From NCBI GenBank assembly GCA_020744425.1, contig JAGMUV010000002.1:5606996-5670995 (forward strand): DNA of 64,000 bases, read 5' to 3'. The DNA comes from Dactylonectria macrodidyma (taxonomy: Eukaryota > Ascomycota > Sordariomycetes > Hypocreales > Nectriaceae). Position 1 is the first letter of the stretch; each line of letters opens with the position of its first letter. A program made the position numbers and the translations under genes. Positions 12,924-23,237 of this stretch are shown piece after piece. Under the pieces are notes generated by a model. The model worked only from the letters and a program-made list of their open reading frames with translations. It was not told the DNA's origin and made no database searches.

Positions 12924-13242
12924 ATGGAACAGTCCGTCAATCAACAGCAGGGTGTTGCAGACCCTACTCCCATTACTATGGGCGAGTCTACCGCTGGGGA
13001 GGCCCCGAAGAAGGACCGGAGAATGAGTGACGAATGGGGTCAATAACCACCTCGAATTTCTCCTTAGTTGACTTCACAAGTTGCTGACCTGAAGCACAGA
13101 TGCCGCCAAGGTTCCTCCCAGTCGGTTCCAGAAGCGCAAGGGCTCCATTTATGCCACTCAAAGTTCTCGAGATGGCCACATTGACAGGAATTATCAAGAG
13201 AAATACCACGCCAAGATTGCAGAGATGAATGGGGGAAAATGA
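12924..13242 (+). CDS. Small conserved fungal protein of unknown function (85 aa, two exons)
   Basis: Exons 12924-13038 and 13100-13242 join in frame through an intron with a GCTGAC branch point and CACAG acceptor; the donor GTCAAT is weak. The product has 85 residues. The first about 35 are polar and disordered. The second half is very basic and Tyr/His-rich, with the block SRFQKRKGSIYAT followed by SRDGHIDRNYQEKYH. I recall similar short SRFQKRKGSIYAT...RDGH proteins among Pezizomycotina hypothetical proteins, but I cannot name a function. No signal peptide, membrane segment or known fold is visible. The upstream CRE-like dyad suggests stress or nutrient control. It converges on SYF1 with 149 nt between stop codons. 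Confidence 0.72.
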
Positions 13243-13391
13243 GAGACGGCCTTTTACAGCCGTTGGAGATAATTGTCTAGTGGGCTAATTGATAGTTCTT
13301 TTTGGAGTAAAAGAAGCAGTAAAAAGAAAAATAACGTGTCGTAGTGAAACCTGCCAACATACCCAACCGATCGTCCATGTTGTGCGCAACG

Positions 13392-15977
13392 TTAATCATC
13401 AAGACCATCAATATCAATGGCATCCGGGTTCGAAGTAACCGCCGATGTCGCCATTGTTGCCCCCCCATTCGGTCCAGTACTTGCTGCGACGAAACCTTGC
13501 GGAGCCCGTGACTGTCTCTCGAGTGCTGCCATTGCGTCGGAGACCTCAGCATCATCCGAACCAGGCCGATGTTGACTGCGAGCTAGAGCCTGTGATGCAA
13601 TGAAGTTGACATCCGTGTTGTACTGCGCCTGGACGCTCCGCTTGATTCTCAACATTTCCTTGAAAGTATCTTCGTTGCCATGTTGGACTTCAAATTGCTC
13701 CCATTTTGTCCAAAACTCTGGGTTCGTCCGTGGGTCGCAGAATTGCGATGCATGGCCATAAATGGCCCGCGCGCGGTCGATCTCGCCCAATCTCTTCTCC
13801 ATGTCTGCGAACTTCAGGCACATATCCTTAGCTTCGCTATCTGGAAGGGCTGCAATGGCCCTCTCGTAAATTGGCCGGGTTGACGGTAGTCCAAAGTTGG
13901 ATGCCGACTTGGTGATGTAGAGGTTGAACATATCAGCCCGGTCCTCGTCTGCGACAGCACGCGTCGCTCGCTCGTAGATTCTCATAGCGTGCCGCGCCAG
14001 CCCGCGTTCCTCTTCAAGATTGCCATACATGAGATATATAGTCTTGGCGAATTTCGGCGGGCAGTCCTCAACAGCTTGTTCAAAGAGATCGCGCAGACGC
14101 TCTATCCCAATCTTCCGGTCAACGGCCTTGGTGAGATACAAATTCCACAGCTCGAAGGCTACCGGATAGCTGAAGAGGTCCAGGCCGCGTTCGTAAATCT
14201 TGAATGACTCCTCATAGTATCTGTGTTCCTCCAGGAGATTTGCGTAGTTGACAACCGTTTGGGGGGTCGCGATCCGAAGCTCAAATATTCGCTCGTAGAC
14301 CTTCTTTGTCTCTTCCAATGTCGAGACACTCTCAACGAGATCAACATAAAAACTCCAAAGTTTCCAGCTCTTGTGTACTCTCTGTTGTGGCGAGAGGGTC
14401 TCATCGAAGTAGTCGACGGTGGAACGCTTCGGAGCTTGCACAGCCTTTGCCATGATCCGGACAGCATCGTCGAAGTTCTCATTTCGGAGCTCCATTTCAG
14501 CCCACTCAATCCACATATCGGCCAGTTCCGCAACGGACTTGAAGGGAACTTTGACAGCCTTTTCCAGAATAATACGGGCATTCCGCAAATCCCCCCCGTG
14601 CTCGTAAAACTTTGCATAACTGGCCCAAAGCTGGTGGAATGCACCAACGGCACGTTTAGGTTGAATGGCAGCAATCGCATCGGTGTATGTTTGAGCCACC
14701 TCCCGCTTGTTCCCACCCCAGAGGGCCACCCTTTTCTCCCACTCTGGAACGCTGTTTGGATTCTGTCGTAGGACAACATCGTTTAGAAGAAACGGCCGTC
14801 GGTCCATGAGTTGTTCGAAGCGCATCATCCTGATATCCAGCTCAAAATCAGCCTCCTCGTCTTCCACCCCTTTCTCGGCCCTGGCAGACGCAACATCCAT
14901 GAGGGCACCAATGATTGACTCTTCAAATTCCGTGTATGACTCAAATATGAGAGTAAAGTCTCGGACAGTCATGACAGTGGTGATGCCCTCTTCGAAGACG
15001 TCCCGGGCACGTTCGAAACTGCCTCTCCGGATCCAATAGGTAGCGAGGCCAGCCCAGAGCTTTCCTCTCTGGTCAGCAAATCGGGCGATGCCGCTTCTGA
15101 TGATACGCTCTGCGTCTATTCCCGTCTCGTACCCTGTTTCAATCTCGGCTGCATGCTCGACCAGCATGTCGACCATTTCGCTCCAAAGCTCGAAATGGCC
15201 CTTCCCATGTTTGCTGATGAAACGGGTGTTATTGAGAACGTCAATGAATTTCACCGCGGCCTCAGTGTACAAGCCGGTCTGAACAAGGAGTTCAATAAAA
15301 TCCTCGGCATCCTCAGGATGGACCTGCATATATCGTCTCCAGATCTTCACGGCAGTCTCGCCAGCAGCAGAATTGGCGAATGGTCGGTACACGGCCCAGA
15401 TACGGTTATGCTGAGTGATTGGAAGGGCCCGGAGTGCGCGATCGAAAGTCCGGCGGGTGAGTGTCACAAGCGGCTGCTGGGTGAGAAACTTGAGATACAT
15501 TTCCCATATCCGGGGCATTTTGTTGAGCAGGATCAGGGCTCGTTCGAAAAGGGCGTTGACCTTCCGGTACTCAGCTGCAAAGGCAGCAGGGTTGAGCTTA
15601 GCCAGGTGCTTTACTCGATATACGAGATACTACACCAATCATTAGCAGGTGTCTGAAAATGAAGTCCAAGTTAGGACGAAACGAACCAGTTTCCACAGCT
15701 TATAGGATCGAGGCAGCTGAGCACAAGCCCGCTCCATGACGAACACTTGTTCAACAGTAGTGCCATGCCGGATCTTGAAGTCGATGTATGCCAGCCAGGG
15801 CTTGACACTGCCGGAATCGCGAAGAATGTCATGTTCGTATATAGAGTCTTCATTGGACTAATTGCGCATAGGTTAGTGGTACGTTCCTTGGGAAATACGC
15901 GCTGTGAGGGAACTCACCACGAAATGTAGTTGGGGCTGCCTGCGCAGCCCGTTCACGGCCAGAGTGATGGGTGCCAT
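13392..15977 (-). CDS. SYF1: Pre-mRNA splicing factor SYF1 (XAB2 family, HAT repeats)
   Basis: Core component of the Prp19-associated (NTC) complex, needed for spliceosome activation in the nucleus. Exons 15918-15977, 15687-15857 and 13392-15629 give 822 residues, the usual length for fungal Syf1. The protein is almost wholly half-a-TPR (HAT) repeats, with recurrent W-x-x-Y/W and E-R-A signatures such as MERACAQLPRSYKLWK, IWEMYLKFL, ELWNLYLTKA and MRIYERATRAV. The tail (last about 60 residues) is low-complexity and ends in DIDGLDD. The short first exon (20 codons) and the GTTCGT donor of the second intron are unusual but both joins keep the HAT register. It shares a 555-nt divergent promoter with VMA8. 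Confidence 0.95.
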
Positions 15978-16532
15978 TGTAGTCGTGATGTCGGGGGAGT
16001 AGGCAAGTTCAGCATTCGCCTCCAACGAGAGACCAGCGGTACAGGATCCAGCTCAGGTGGAATTGCGCATCGTCGTGAACTGTGTCAGACGCGAATAGGC
16101 GCCGTTCGGTTCCACGGGCGCCGCTGTCGCCGTTCACCGTCGTGGCGTTACTCTTAGTCCGCGTCGTTGCCTTTGCCGTTGTGGTCGTTGCTGAGGTTGT
16201 CTGAGTACACAGTTGGCAAACAAGGAGGAAGTTGTCGGGTACTATATTTTCCCACCCAGTTCGTTTCGCGCTGGACGGCAACCGACATGGCCTAAATGGA
16301 AGGCCCTTGTTCCACCCGACTGCGCCGTCGCTAGGCGCGTTGCGGGCGGCGCCCCGCTATAGTGATATTGATTGCACATTAGGTAGGCAGGTACCTAAGC
16401 TACGAGGGACCTATCTTAGTGGCTTGGCCGTGTGACGACACAGCGTTAGCTCGAAGCTCTCCCAATTCCACTCTCAAACACTTGACACCGAATCGAGCTG
16501 CACTTTGGTCAACGCAAGATTCAACTGTCAAC
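15978..16532. promoter_or_regulatory. Divergent promoter between SYF1 and VMA8
   Basis: These 555 nt separate the start codons of two essential genes transcribed away from each other. GC-rich and CGT/GTT-rich microsatellite-like tracts lie near 16,110-16,200. No specific factor site is convincing, and the short frames across it look like chance. Confidence 0.5.
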
Positions 16533-17599
16533 ATGTCGGGCGCCGCAGTACTGTCACTTCCTATTCCTGGACAAGATATGAGAGGGGAACTGACCACAAG
16601 CACAGGACCGCGAGGCCGTCTTCCCCACCCGGCAGTCGCTGGGCCTCATGAAGGCGAAGCTCAAAGGAGCCGAGACTGGGCACAACTTGCTGAAGAGGAA
16701 GAGCGAGGCTTTGACAAAGTAGACACCCCTTTATCTCGCATCGATATGGATCCTATAAACTGACATGCCTTCTCTACACAGGCGATTCCGAGGTCTGTTT
16801 CAATGTCACGAACCGGATCAATATGTGCCTACTTGCTGATACTACCTAACAACAGAGATTACCAGACGAATCGACGAAGCCAAACGCAAGATGGGTCGTG
16901 TGATGCAAATTGCTGCTTTCTCACTCGCAGAAGTCACCTATGCTGTGGGCGGCGACATTGGATACCAAGTCCAGGAGTCAGCCAAGTCCGCTCGGTTCCG
17001 AATTCGCACAAAGCAGGACAACGTTTCGGGTGTTCTTCTCCCAGCTTTTGAGAGCTACCTTACTGAAGGAAACAACGACTTTGGGCTTACAGGCTTGGGC
17101 AAGGGAGGCCAGCAGGTTCAGCGATGCAGGGAGACCTACGCACGAGCTGTGGAGGCCCTGGTTGAGCTAGCGAGCTTGCAGACTGCTTTCGTGATTCTCG
17201 ACGAGGTAATCAAGGTTGTGAACCGACGAGGTTAGTAAAGCGTCCCCCGCACTTCGATGAGGTCGATACTCATGTGAGTGGAAGTCAACGCCATTGAGCA
17301 TGTTATCATTCCACGGACGGAGAACACTATCAAGTACATCAATTCAGAACTTGACGAGTTGGATCGCGAGGAGTTCTATCGACTGAAAAAGGCGAGTTTA
17401 GAGCCCATTTATTGCTGCATACGATAAAACTGACTGTGGCTAGGTTGCAAACAAGAAACAACGCGATACTGCGGCTGCAGATGCGGAAATGAAAGCCAAA
17501 CGAGAAGCGCAGGCGGCTCAAGGTGCTAAGCCTCAGAGAGAAGATTCCGGCCCATCAGATATCTTGGCTGCTGAGGATGAAGAGGATGTCATCTTTTGA
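16533..17599 (+). CDS. VMA8: V-type proton ATPase subunit D
   Basis: Central-stalk subunit of the V1 sector, coupling ATP hydrolysis to proton pumping into vacuoles and Golgi. Six exons: 16533-16547 (15 nt), 16606-16718, 16782-16792 (11 nt), 16856-17230, 17285-17391, 17444-17599. They encode 258 residues, the family length. The order of blocks is diagnostic: [20 protein letters not shown], then [19 protein letters not shown] (assembled across the microexon), [58 protein letters not shown]. Two long coiled-coil helices at the ends match the known fold. The last intron (17392-17443) starts with GC (GCGAGT) and ends TAG, so it is a GC-AG intron. The fourth intron has a GTTAGT donor. It is convergent with the snRNP gene, 195 nt away. 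Confidence 0.96.
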
Positions 17600-17794
17600 G
17601 ATGCACATATGGAAGTCAAGGGTGGAAGGGCAATGTTGCTATGGGGGTAGCAAGTGTATTGAGCAAGCGTAATCCTACTAGCACATCAGAGTCCCATGGA
17701 GATAGGTGCAGAAGGGTCAACGTCGATGTAATGAGAGAGCAAGCAAGTTTGAGCTACATATTATTTTGTGTTCGCATTTCTAAACTCATTGCCA

Positions 17795-18638
17795 CTATTG
17801 CCGTTGATAAGTAACCTTGATCGGCTTATCACCCAAGCTCATTCCAGCAGTATTCTCCTTGGCCGTGATGGCGCCTTGCTCGGCCTCATACTCCACAAAT
17901 GCAATGCCTCGCCGTCCAGGTACCAATCTTATCTCCCTAAATCCATCAAAGCGGCCAAATATACCGGACAGCGCATCGATGTCATAATCTTCTGGAAGAT
18001 TCTGGACAAATAGAATTTTGTTAGGTGGTAGGTACTCGTCAGGGATGACAGTCGAGGTGGTGGCACTGGTTGACTTCAACCCTGAAGGTCTTGCAGTCTT
18101 GGACGGTCTACTATCCGAAGCAGCACCATGGCCTCTCTTGTTCAGCTGCCTCTGTTCCTCGGCAGCCTCAAGGGCCTTGCGTTTGTCTAGGATAGCTAAT
18201 TAGTATTCGTGACGAGCATGTTGGGTTCTAATAGCATACCCTTCTCTGCTTGTCTGTGTCGCTTGTGGATCTCAAATTCTTCCTCGCTGGCATTCAGCGC
18301 CACAGTCTTGTCGCTCTTGCTGCGTGCCAGTGCCAGTCTCATGGGTTTCTCGAAGAGCTCAAATCCCTGGACTTCCTCGATGGCTTTCAGCGCACTGTCG
18401 GCATCCTCAAAAACGACGAAAGCCTGTCCCTTGGCCTTAAGGTTTTTCTTGGCAACAATGTCGACTATGTTGCCGAACTCGGAGAATATGGTTCGGAGGG
18501 CTTCGGTGACGGTCTCGAGGTTGACGCGTTCTTCGAGGTTCTGAACGTAGACACTACAGGTATGTCAGCCAGTGGCCCTCGCGTAGCGTGTCGGGTGTGC
18601 AATGACACGTACGTTGAGATGGGCGGGCCTGAAGCCAT
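17795..18638 (-). CDS. U1A/U2B''-family snRNP protein, two RRM domains
   Basis: Spliceosomal protein that binds a U1 or U2 snRNA hairpin loop. Exons 18613-18638 (26 nt), 18240-18553 and 17795-18186 encode 243 residues. RRM1 has RNP2 VYVQNL (residues 10-15) and RNP1 KGQAFVVF (50-57), almost the human U1A signature. A basic linker (about 105-165, KRHRQAEKG...KRKALEAAEEQRQLNKRG) leads to RRM2 with ILFVQNL (about 171-177) and RRGIAFVEY (about 205-213). Introns 18187-18239 and 18554-18612 are canonical, one with a perfect TACTAAT branch point. I cannot tell whether this is the U1 (Mud1-like) or U2 (Msl1-like) member, or one serving both. Its start codon is about 80 nt from the AT-rich block. Confidence 0.92.
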
Positions 18639-19544
18639 TGCGGTGAGCTCTGTGGCGATGCAAACAGTGATGTAGCTAGGTGTTTGCGAATAGTGAGAAA
18701 GAGAACGGAGGGAGAGAAGGCGATTACTAATACTAGGTTAAAGTTAGAACTTAAACCTCTTTTAATTAAAGTCTTATTATAAATTAAAGTAAAAAAAATA
18801 AAAATAAGATATTTATAATAAATATTAAATAATTAAAAATTAAAAATATTAAAAAATATTATATAAAATTAAATTAAAAATATAATTAAATAATTTAAAA
18901 AAGATTTTATAATTATATAATATTAAAAGTTACTAAGTAGTAGAAGTATAAGCTTATAGCTTATATAAGGATATTCTTATAAAAAATAATAAAGTAAAGA
19001 GTATATAAAAATAAGAGTATTTTATTAGAAGATAGTTATTGAATAGCTAGTTGTGGCAAAAGTGTAAAGTCGCCTTACTTATATCCTAGTACAGTAACTA
19101 TTCTAGACCATAGGTCTCCAATTTAACAATAGTTCATTATAGTTTATTCTAATAGTATATAATTCTATAATATAAAAAAATAAGCCCTAAGAGTAGTCCT
19201 TCTTTTATAGATAAAATAAGCTAGTAAATATATAGTTATTAAAACATAAGGTATACTATTAAAAAGCCTAAAATTTCAGCTATTTAGTAGTATTATTTTT
19301 ATAATTATATATTAAAAAGATGCTAAAATATCTTAATTTTAAATTATAGAGAAATTAAAAGCTTAGATTCTAAAGTAAAATTATCTGATTTTAAAGTATG
19401 GACTAATATTAGGCTGATTAGCTATTATTAGTTATATAGTGTAAGTAGTGTTATTAATACTGTATTTTAGTATATTTAAATAGGATTTTATATAGAATTT
19501 TTAAGCTTATAATAAAGCTTAAAACTTAGCTTATTAAAGAAGAT

Positions 19545-19705
19545 ATACTTTAATATAGTATAAACTCTAGTTATTTTAAATTACTATTACTTTAAGCTTA
19601 AATTTTAAACTCTTATATTATTATTTACTATTAATTAAATTTCTTTTTTACTATTTAATCTCTAGCCCCTTTTTAAATATATACTACTAAGGATTATTAC
19701 TTTAA
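19545..19705 (+). repeat. About 160-bp direct repeat, copy 1
   Basis: Pairs with 20,518-20,679. Both begin ATACTTTAATATA, share a TTTTAAGCTTAA-type block and a CTAGCC-C-TTT-TAAATATA block, and end ACTTTAA. Most differences are C/T or G/A. They could be LTRs of a short, internally deleted element, or tandem fragments of an older one. Confidence 0.5.
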
Positions 19706-20517
19706 TTATACTCTTTTTATATATAATTTAAATACTAAACTTAATAAAAATATAAAAACTCTTAATAAATTAAAAACTATAATAATATATTATAATTTTA
19801 AAAAAACTAAGATTATTAAAACTTAATAACTTTTTAATAATAAGTAAGTTATTTTAATTATTTTTAAAATTAAAGTATTTATAAGATTATATTCTTTAAA
19901 AAGTAATTAATAATTTAAAATTAAATTAAAAATAAATAATACTTTTTAATATAATTAATAATAAACTAATAATTAAAATATTTTTAAAAAATATTTTTTA
20001 AATTATTAATTAATATTAATAAAAAGTAAATAATATAAGTTATAAATAATATAATTATTATTAATATATAAAAAGACTAATAAAAACTAAAGAGTTTTTA
20101 TTAAAATAATAAAAGAATATAATAAAAAGAAGTTCTATTAATAAGTTCTTAATAATTAAAAAAAGAAGGATAAGAGTTTATTTATAATTAAATTAATTAA
20201 TTAATTAAGTCTTTTATTTTATAATAATTTAATTAATATAAATATATAATTATATAAAAATATAATAATAAAAAATATAGTAATATAAAAATAAAAGTCT
20301 GAATAGTAGTTTTAATAATAGTTAATTATATTATAAATAAATAAATTATAATATAATTAAAATTATAATAAAATAACTTAATATATAATAAACTTTTATA
20401 ATAATTTTAATATATAATAATTTTATTTTTTAATATTTAGCTTTTTTATTTAGCCTTTTAATTTAACTTTTCTAATTATTTAATATATTTTAAAAAGTTA
20501 AATAAATAAAAAGGCTT

Positions 20518-20679
20518 ATACTTTAATATAATAAAAATATTAATAACTTTAAATTAGTAATATTTTAAGCTTAAGTTTTAAGTCTTTATATTATTATTTA
20601 TTATTAAATATAATCTTTTTTAAATTATTTAACTTCTAGCCTCTTTCTAAATATACATTACTAAAGAATATAACTTTAA
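20518..20679 (+). repeat. About 160-bp direct repeat, copy 2
   Basis: Partner of 19,545-19,705; the copies start 973 bp apart. No TSD could be seen at the outer edges. Confidence 0.5.
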
Positions 20680-20856
20680 AAAAAATTAAGTATATTTATA
20701 ACTTTAAATAATAAAGAATAAATATAAATAAAACTATACTTTAATATATTAATTAATTTTAATTAATTTTATTATTATACTTAATAGACTTAAGGTTTTA
20801 AATATTAAATAAATCTAATTGGGTTTTATAAATTATATATTAAAAATTATATTTAT

Positions 20857-21051
20857 TATAGGCTAGATAAGATTAACTTAAGAAGTAATACTACTATATT
20901 ATAAGAATACTATAATAAAAAGAAAAGAGAGAAAGCGAGTAAGCATATAAATACATAAATATATTAATAGTCCTTATAGCTTACTCTATATATCTTAGTT
21001 ATATATTAATCCTATTCTAAGTCTAGTACTCTAAATACTCTTATTATATTA
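20857..21051 (-). repeat. Element E 3' LTR (195 bp)
   Basis: Begins TATAGG on the plus strand (minus-strand end CCTATA, a RIP-changed CA end). It is bounded on its right by the minus-strand purine tract. Bases 20,857-20,913 match 63,183-63,239 with only C/T and G/A differences. Confidence 0.6.
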
Positions 21052-21062
21052 CTCTTTTCTTT

Positions 21063-21694
21063 AAAGCACTTAAAATAGCTATATAAATATAAGTTATTAA
21101 ATTCTTATAATTATTAAATAATAAAGACTTTTTATTTTTATTATACTTTTTTAAGCCCTTAGTTTAGTTTAATTAGTTAATTATTATTAGGATATTCTAA
21201 TATATTTATATTTATAATAATTATATTAACTTAAGCTTATAATTACTTTAATAACTTAAGTACTTTTAAATATTCTTTATAGAATTCTTTTAATTATATT
21301 AATATATTCTTTAAGTTTTTAATAGAATACTATTTATTATTAAAATTATATTTAACTTAATTTACTTTATATTAAAGCTATTTATTATACTTATTATATT
21401 ATAATTCTTTAATTTTATAAATTTTATACTTTTTAATATTATTAATAATTTTAAATAATAATAAATCTTTATTTTATTTTAATATAAGATTATTAAAATA
21501 ATATTATAATTAATTTATATATAAAATTAGGTTTATATATTATAAAAAGAATAAGTCTAAATAATATAAATACTTAATTTATTTTATAATAGTTTATAAT
21601 TCTCTTTTTTTTTAATTTAATACTTAGCTAAGTTTTATACTTATAAGTCTATATATATTAATTTAGATTTTATTTTTAATTATAAAATCTAATT
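21063..21694 (-). pseudogene. Element E pol 3' part (integrase), RIP-destroyed
   Basis: This piece of E's pol was separated from the rest (57,927 onward) by insertion of A. Joining the two sides, minus one TSD copy, lets an integrase-core-like trace run through. Nearly every Gln, Arg and Trp codon appears lost. No intact frame remains. Confidence 0.4.
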
Positions 21695-21699
21695 TTTAA

Positions 21700-22135
21700 T
21701 ATCACAACCCATACATTATAGACGCCTAATATCACATAGCCCCCACAAATTTCTCACTAACTATAAGTAATTACTATAAAATATAAAGCGATTATTATAA
21801 TCACTCCTATAATTACTATAATTACTTTTACAATTACTATAATCACCCCTATAACTAAAGTAATCGAACCTCATACTATATAGTATATAAACCTAAGGAA
21901 CTAGCTATTATTAGAATACTAACTCTTTAACTATTAATATAACTTAGTTACCTTAATTTACTCTAACTACTATATATTATTATATATTAACTATTACTTA
22001 ATATAATACTATAACTACTGCTTAGTAAGTATAACCTAACTGTTTTACTAATATAGACCCTAGTCTATTCCTTAAGAACCCTTTTTAAGCTACTTTATAC
22101 TCTATATAGCCTAGCTTAAGAATATAACTATTATA
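21700..22135 (+). repeat. Element A 5' LTR (436 bp)
   Basis: Starts TATCACAACCC (RIP-changed TGT) and ends ACTATTATA (RIP-changed ACTGTTACA). Its outer, left end keeps more C than the 3' copy; its inner end keeps less. Confidence 0.88.
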
Positions 22136-22155
22136 TATTAATAGCTCTTATTCAG
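22136..22155 (+). other. Element A primer-binding site
   Basis: TTAATAGCTCTT begins 2 nt after the 5' LTR, exactly as in D. It does not begin TGG as expected for tRNA CCA-end priming. Its first nine bases are the reverse complement of AGCTATTAA in the 3' LTR (57,714-57,722). Confidence 0.5.
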
Positions 22156-22195
22156 ACAGTTACTTTATATACTAAGCAATATCTAATAAACTATA

Positions 22196-22767
22196 ATAGC
22201 ACTCACTACACCCTCTAAGGACAGAGATAGTAATGAATGTATAGAAGCTTCTAATAATAAATATAAAGAGGAACTCAGAGAGCTCTGTATAGAGAATGAG
22301 CGACTCTCTATAGGATTCGCTAAGCTCTTAGCTCTAAGAATGCGTACTAATACTATATGAAAAGAAGAGCGTTATTAGAATGAAGAGCGCTTTAAGTAGT
22401 TATATATATAACTCTAGGCCTTATTAAGTAATCCTACTCTAAATATAATTATTATAATTATAAAATAAAAGATTATTAAATTTATTATTAAACTAATTTA
22501 AATTAAGAATAATTAAGAATAATAAGTAGTTTAATTTATAGAATATAAATAGCTTATTATAATAATATATATTTATAATATTAAAAAGACTATTAAGCTT
22601 AAATAATTACTTAAGTTTAATAAAAACCTAAAAAAGCTATAAAAATACTTTATTAACCTTAAGTCTTACTATATATATTACTTATTACTATTTATAAATA
22701 ACTTACTTAGGATATAATATATTATAAGAAGATTAAAAAGTAAAGTAATTTAAAACTATAAGTTAAT
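22196..22767 (+). pseudogene. Element A gag, 5' fragment
   Basis: The frame opens with ATA-GCA-CTC-ACT-ACA, the same context as D's gag start, where ATA is probably a RIP-changed ATG. A charged, coiled-coil-like stretch (KYKEELRELC..ENERLS) is still readable. Stops then accumulate up to the D insertion at 22,768. It continues at 30,646. Confidence 0.6.
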
Positions 22768-23175
22768 TGTCACGGCCTGGGCGACCTCTTAAGAGGCCAG
22801 GGCGGTCACGGCCGGCAGAATCGGAAGTACGGGGATACTTAAGGCCGGAGTGAGCGGACCCACTTTAAACAGAGTGAGCGATAATACGGACGCTTACTCA
22901 TACGATGCTCTACAGAGTGAGCATCGTAAGCAGACGGGACTAAGGCATGGTAAGCACCCTAGTATATAGTCATCTGAGAAGTGCACATTTAGTATAGGCA
23001 GCTCCTCAGCTATTAATACAACTTGGTTATATTGAGTACGTTCACTCTACCATTACCAGACGTAATAAGCATTATTTAATCTTAACTCGCCTGATTACTT
23101 TATTATATAAACCCCTAGATCAGGACCTAGCGTACCCTAGCCTTATGAGGATAGTGTATTGACCCGATCGTCATA
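22768..23175 (+). repeat. Element D 5' LTR (408 bp)
   Basis: Starts TGTCACGGCCTGG; ends GATCGTCATA, where the 3' copy has CACA (CA to TA by RIP). Contains AAGAGTGAGC-like repeats, a TATA-like GTATATAG (about 22,962-22,969) and AGCTATTAA (23,008-23,016) about 40 nt downstream. Confidence 0.95.
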
Positions 23176-23195
23176 CGTTAATAGCTCTTGTTCAC
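23176..23195 (+). other. Element D primer-binding site, possible self-priming
   Basis: TTAATAGCTCTTG starts 2 nt after the LTR. Nine bases (23,178-23,186) are a perfect reverse complement of AGCTATTAA within the LTR (23,008-23,016), positioned where the transcript could begin. This is the layout of Tf1-type self-priming. No TGG tRNA-end match is present. Confidence 0.5.
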
Positions 23196-23237
23196 TATAT
23201 TACTCGCGTCGAGCTTGAATAATATCGAATTACTATA

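Larger units (their letters stand above)
18639..20856. other. Edge of the AT-rich RIP block; decayed repeat without readable gene
   Basis: Normal base composition ends near 18,720; beyond it the sequence is mostly A and T with abundant TA and almost no CpG. A direct repeat (19,545-19,705 and 20,518-20,679) lies in it and may mark an old element. No reading frame, RNA gene or TSD could be assigned. Confidence 0.6.
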
